Positions 63,826 through 64,000 of a stretch of 64,000 nucleotides of DNA are shown piece by piece. Origin of the DNA: Pseudomonadales bacterium (GTDB lineage: Bacteria; Pseudomonadota; Gammaproteobacteria; Pseudomonadales; Halieaceae); the NCBI GenBank assembly GCA_024234855.1, contig JACKNN010000003.1:412020-476019 (forward strand). Direction: 5' to 3'. The position numbers were made by a program, and so were the translations under genes. A model generated the notes under the pieces. The model worked only from the letters and a program-made list of their open reading frames with translations. It did not search any database and was not told the origin of the DNA. Numbering within the stretch: the stretch's first letter is position 1; every line of letters begins with the position of its first letter.

Positions 63826-64000
63826 TCAAGCGCCAGTCTCACCGCCTGGTGCCCCGCCAATCGCCTTCACGCGACTGATGAAGCGCTTCATCGGCTCGGA
63901 CGGCTCTCCCTGGCGGCGCAGCAGGAACGTGGTCAGCGTCGGCGCCGTGCCGGCCAGCGGCCGGATTGCGATGTCCGGGCGCTGCCAAGTCTGCACCTGC
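63826..64000 (-). CDS. LysR-family regulator, C-terminal fragment (window edge)
   Basis: 58 residues are in the window, read from the edge: QVQTWQRPDIAIRPLAGTAP, a TTFLLRR segment and SEPMKRFISRV, ending in TGA (63828-63826). The pattern (core strand, then basic helix with EPSEPMKRF) is the end of a LysR ligand domain. The rest lies beyond base 64000, so identity is tentative. It is on the same strand as the alcohol dehydrogenase and upstream of it. Confidence 0.6.
   Translation of the reverse strand, partial: QVQTWQRPDIAIRPLAGTAPTLTTFLLRRQGEPSEPMKRFISRVKAIGGAPGGETGA

Overview
The window is a 64 kb chromosomal segment of a GC-rich (roughly 60-65 %) gammaproteobacterium. Gene content and order fit a marine member of the Halieaceae/Cellvibrionales or a near neighbour of Pseudomonas. 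This is inferred from conserved blocks (dapA-bamC; dapD-yffB-dapE; gyrA-serC-pheA-tyrA-aroA-cmk-rpsA-ihfB; lapA-lapB-pyrF; mtaD-ubiG-mupP-yciK running away from gyrA), not from an rRNA gene. I found no rRNA, tRNA, CRISPR array, insertion sequence or prophage.

Layout. 0-7 kb is catabolic and uptake-like: the tail of an FAD oxidoreductase coupled to a c-type cytochrome, a thiolase-fold protein with its DUF35 zinc-ribbon/OB-fold partner, an HMCES/YedK-type DNA-protein crosslink protein, a TonB-dependent receptor and a hydroxysteroid-dehydrogenase-like SDR. 7-11.1 kb is an Mce/Mla-type lipid-transport operon (permease with STAS, ATPase, MlaD-like, PqiC-like lipoprotein) behind a DUF3806 gene. 11.3-15.5 kb holds dapA, bamC, a YycJ-like metallohydrolase, a lipid A acyltransferase-like gene and a leucine-rich lipoprotein. 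15.6-18.7 kb holds a class III cyclase-like gene followed by a PDE/HD-type phosphohydrolase, then rsmJ. 18.9-22.2 kb is an SDR and the dapE/dapD/yffB set. 22.3-28.2 kb is an acetoin-dehydrogenase-type 2-oxoacid dehydrogenase operon (E1 alpha, E1 beta, E2, AcoX, E3) with a candidate sigma-54 promoter.

28.6-33.6 kb is a second catabolic stretch (haloalkane dehalogenase, zinc-less quinone oxidoreductase-like MDR, SDR, acyl-CoA dehydrogenase). It contains two decayed genes: an AraC regulator with an internal deletion and frameshift, and a 40-codon stub of a FAS1-like/HTD2 dehydratase. 33.6-38.5 kb is housekeeping (yciB, PHP phosphoesterase, yciO/tsaC family, scpA, scpB, rluB). 38.6-42.1 kb is yciK-mupP-ubiG-mtaD on the minus strand, divergent from gyrA. 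42.4-52.2 kb is the gyrA to rpsA block, with separate tyrA and aroA and no hisC between pheA and tyrA. 52.6-59.8 kb is ihfB, lapA, lapB, pyrF, a ComEA-like gene and a minimal surface-polysaccharide trio (epimerase, WecA/WbpL-like transferase, WbpM-like dehydratase) in the position of the Pseudomonas O-antigen locus. The end has a DHH phosphoesterase, two LysR-type regulators (the last one partial), a DUF6524 membrane protein and an iron-containing alcohol dehydrogenase.

Most genes abut or overlap their neighbours (ATGA, GTGA or TTGA junctions), so translational coupling is common, and GTG or TTG starts are frequent. The observations I rate highest are the cyclase/PDE pair, the thiolase-fold protein lacking two of three classical catalytic residues, the two gene remnants, the inverted repeat in the gyrA promoter, and the reduced polysaccharide locus. 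None of these is proof of a new system; each is stated with a decisive test.
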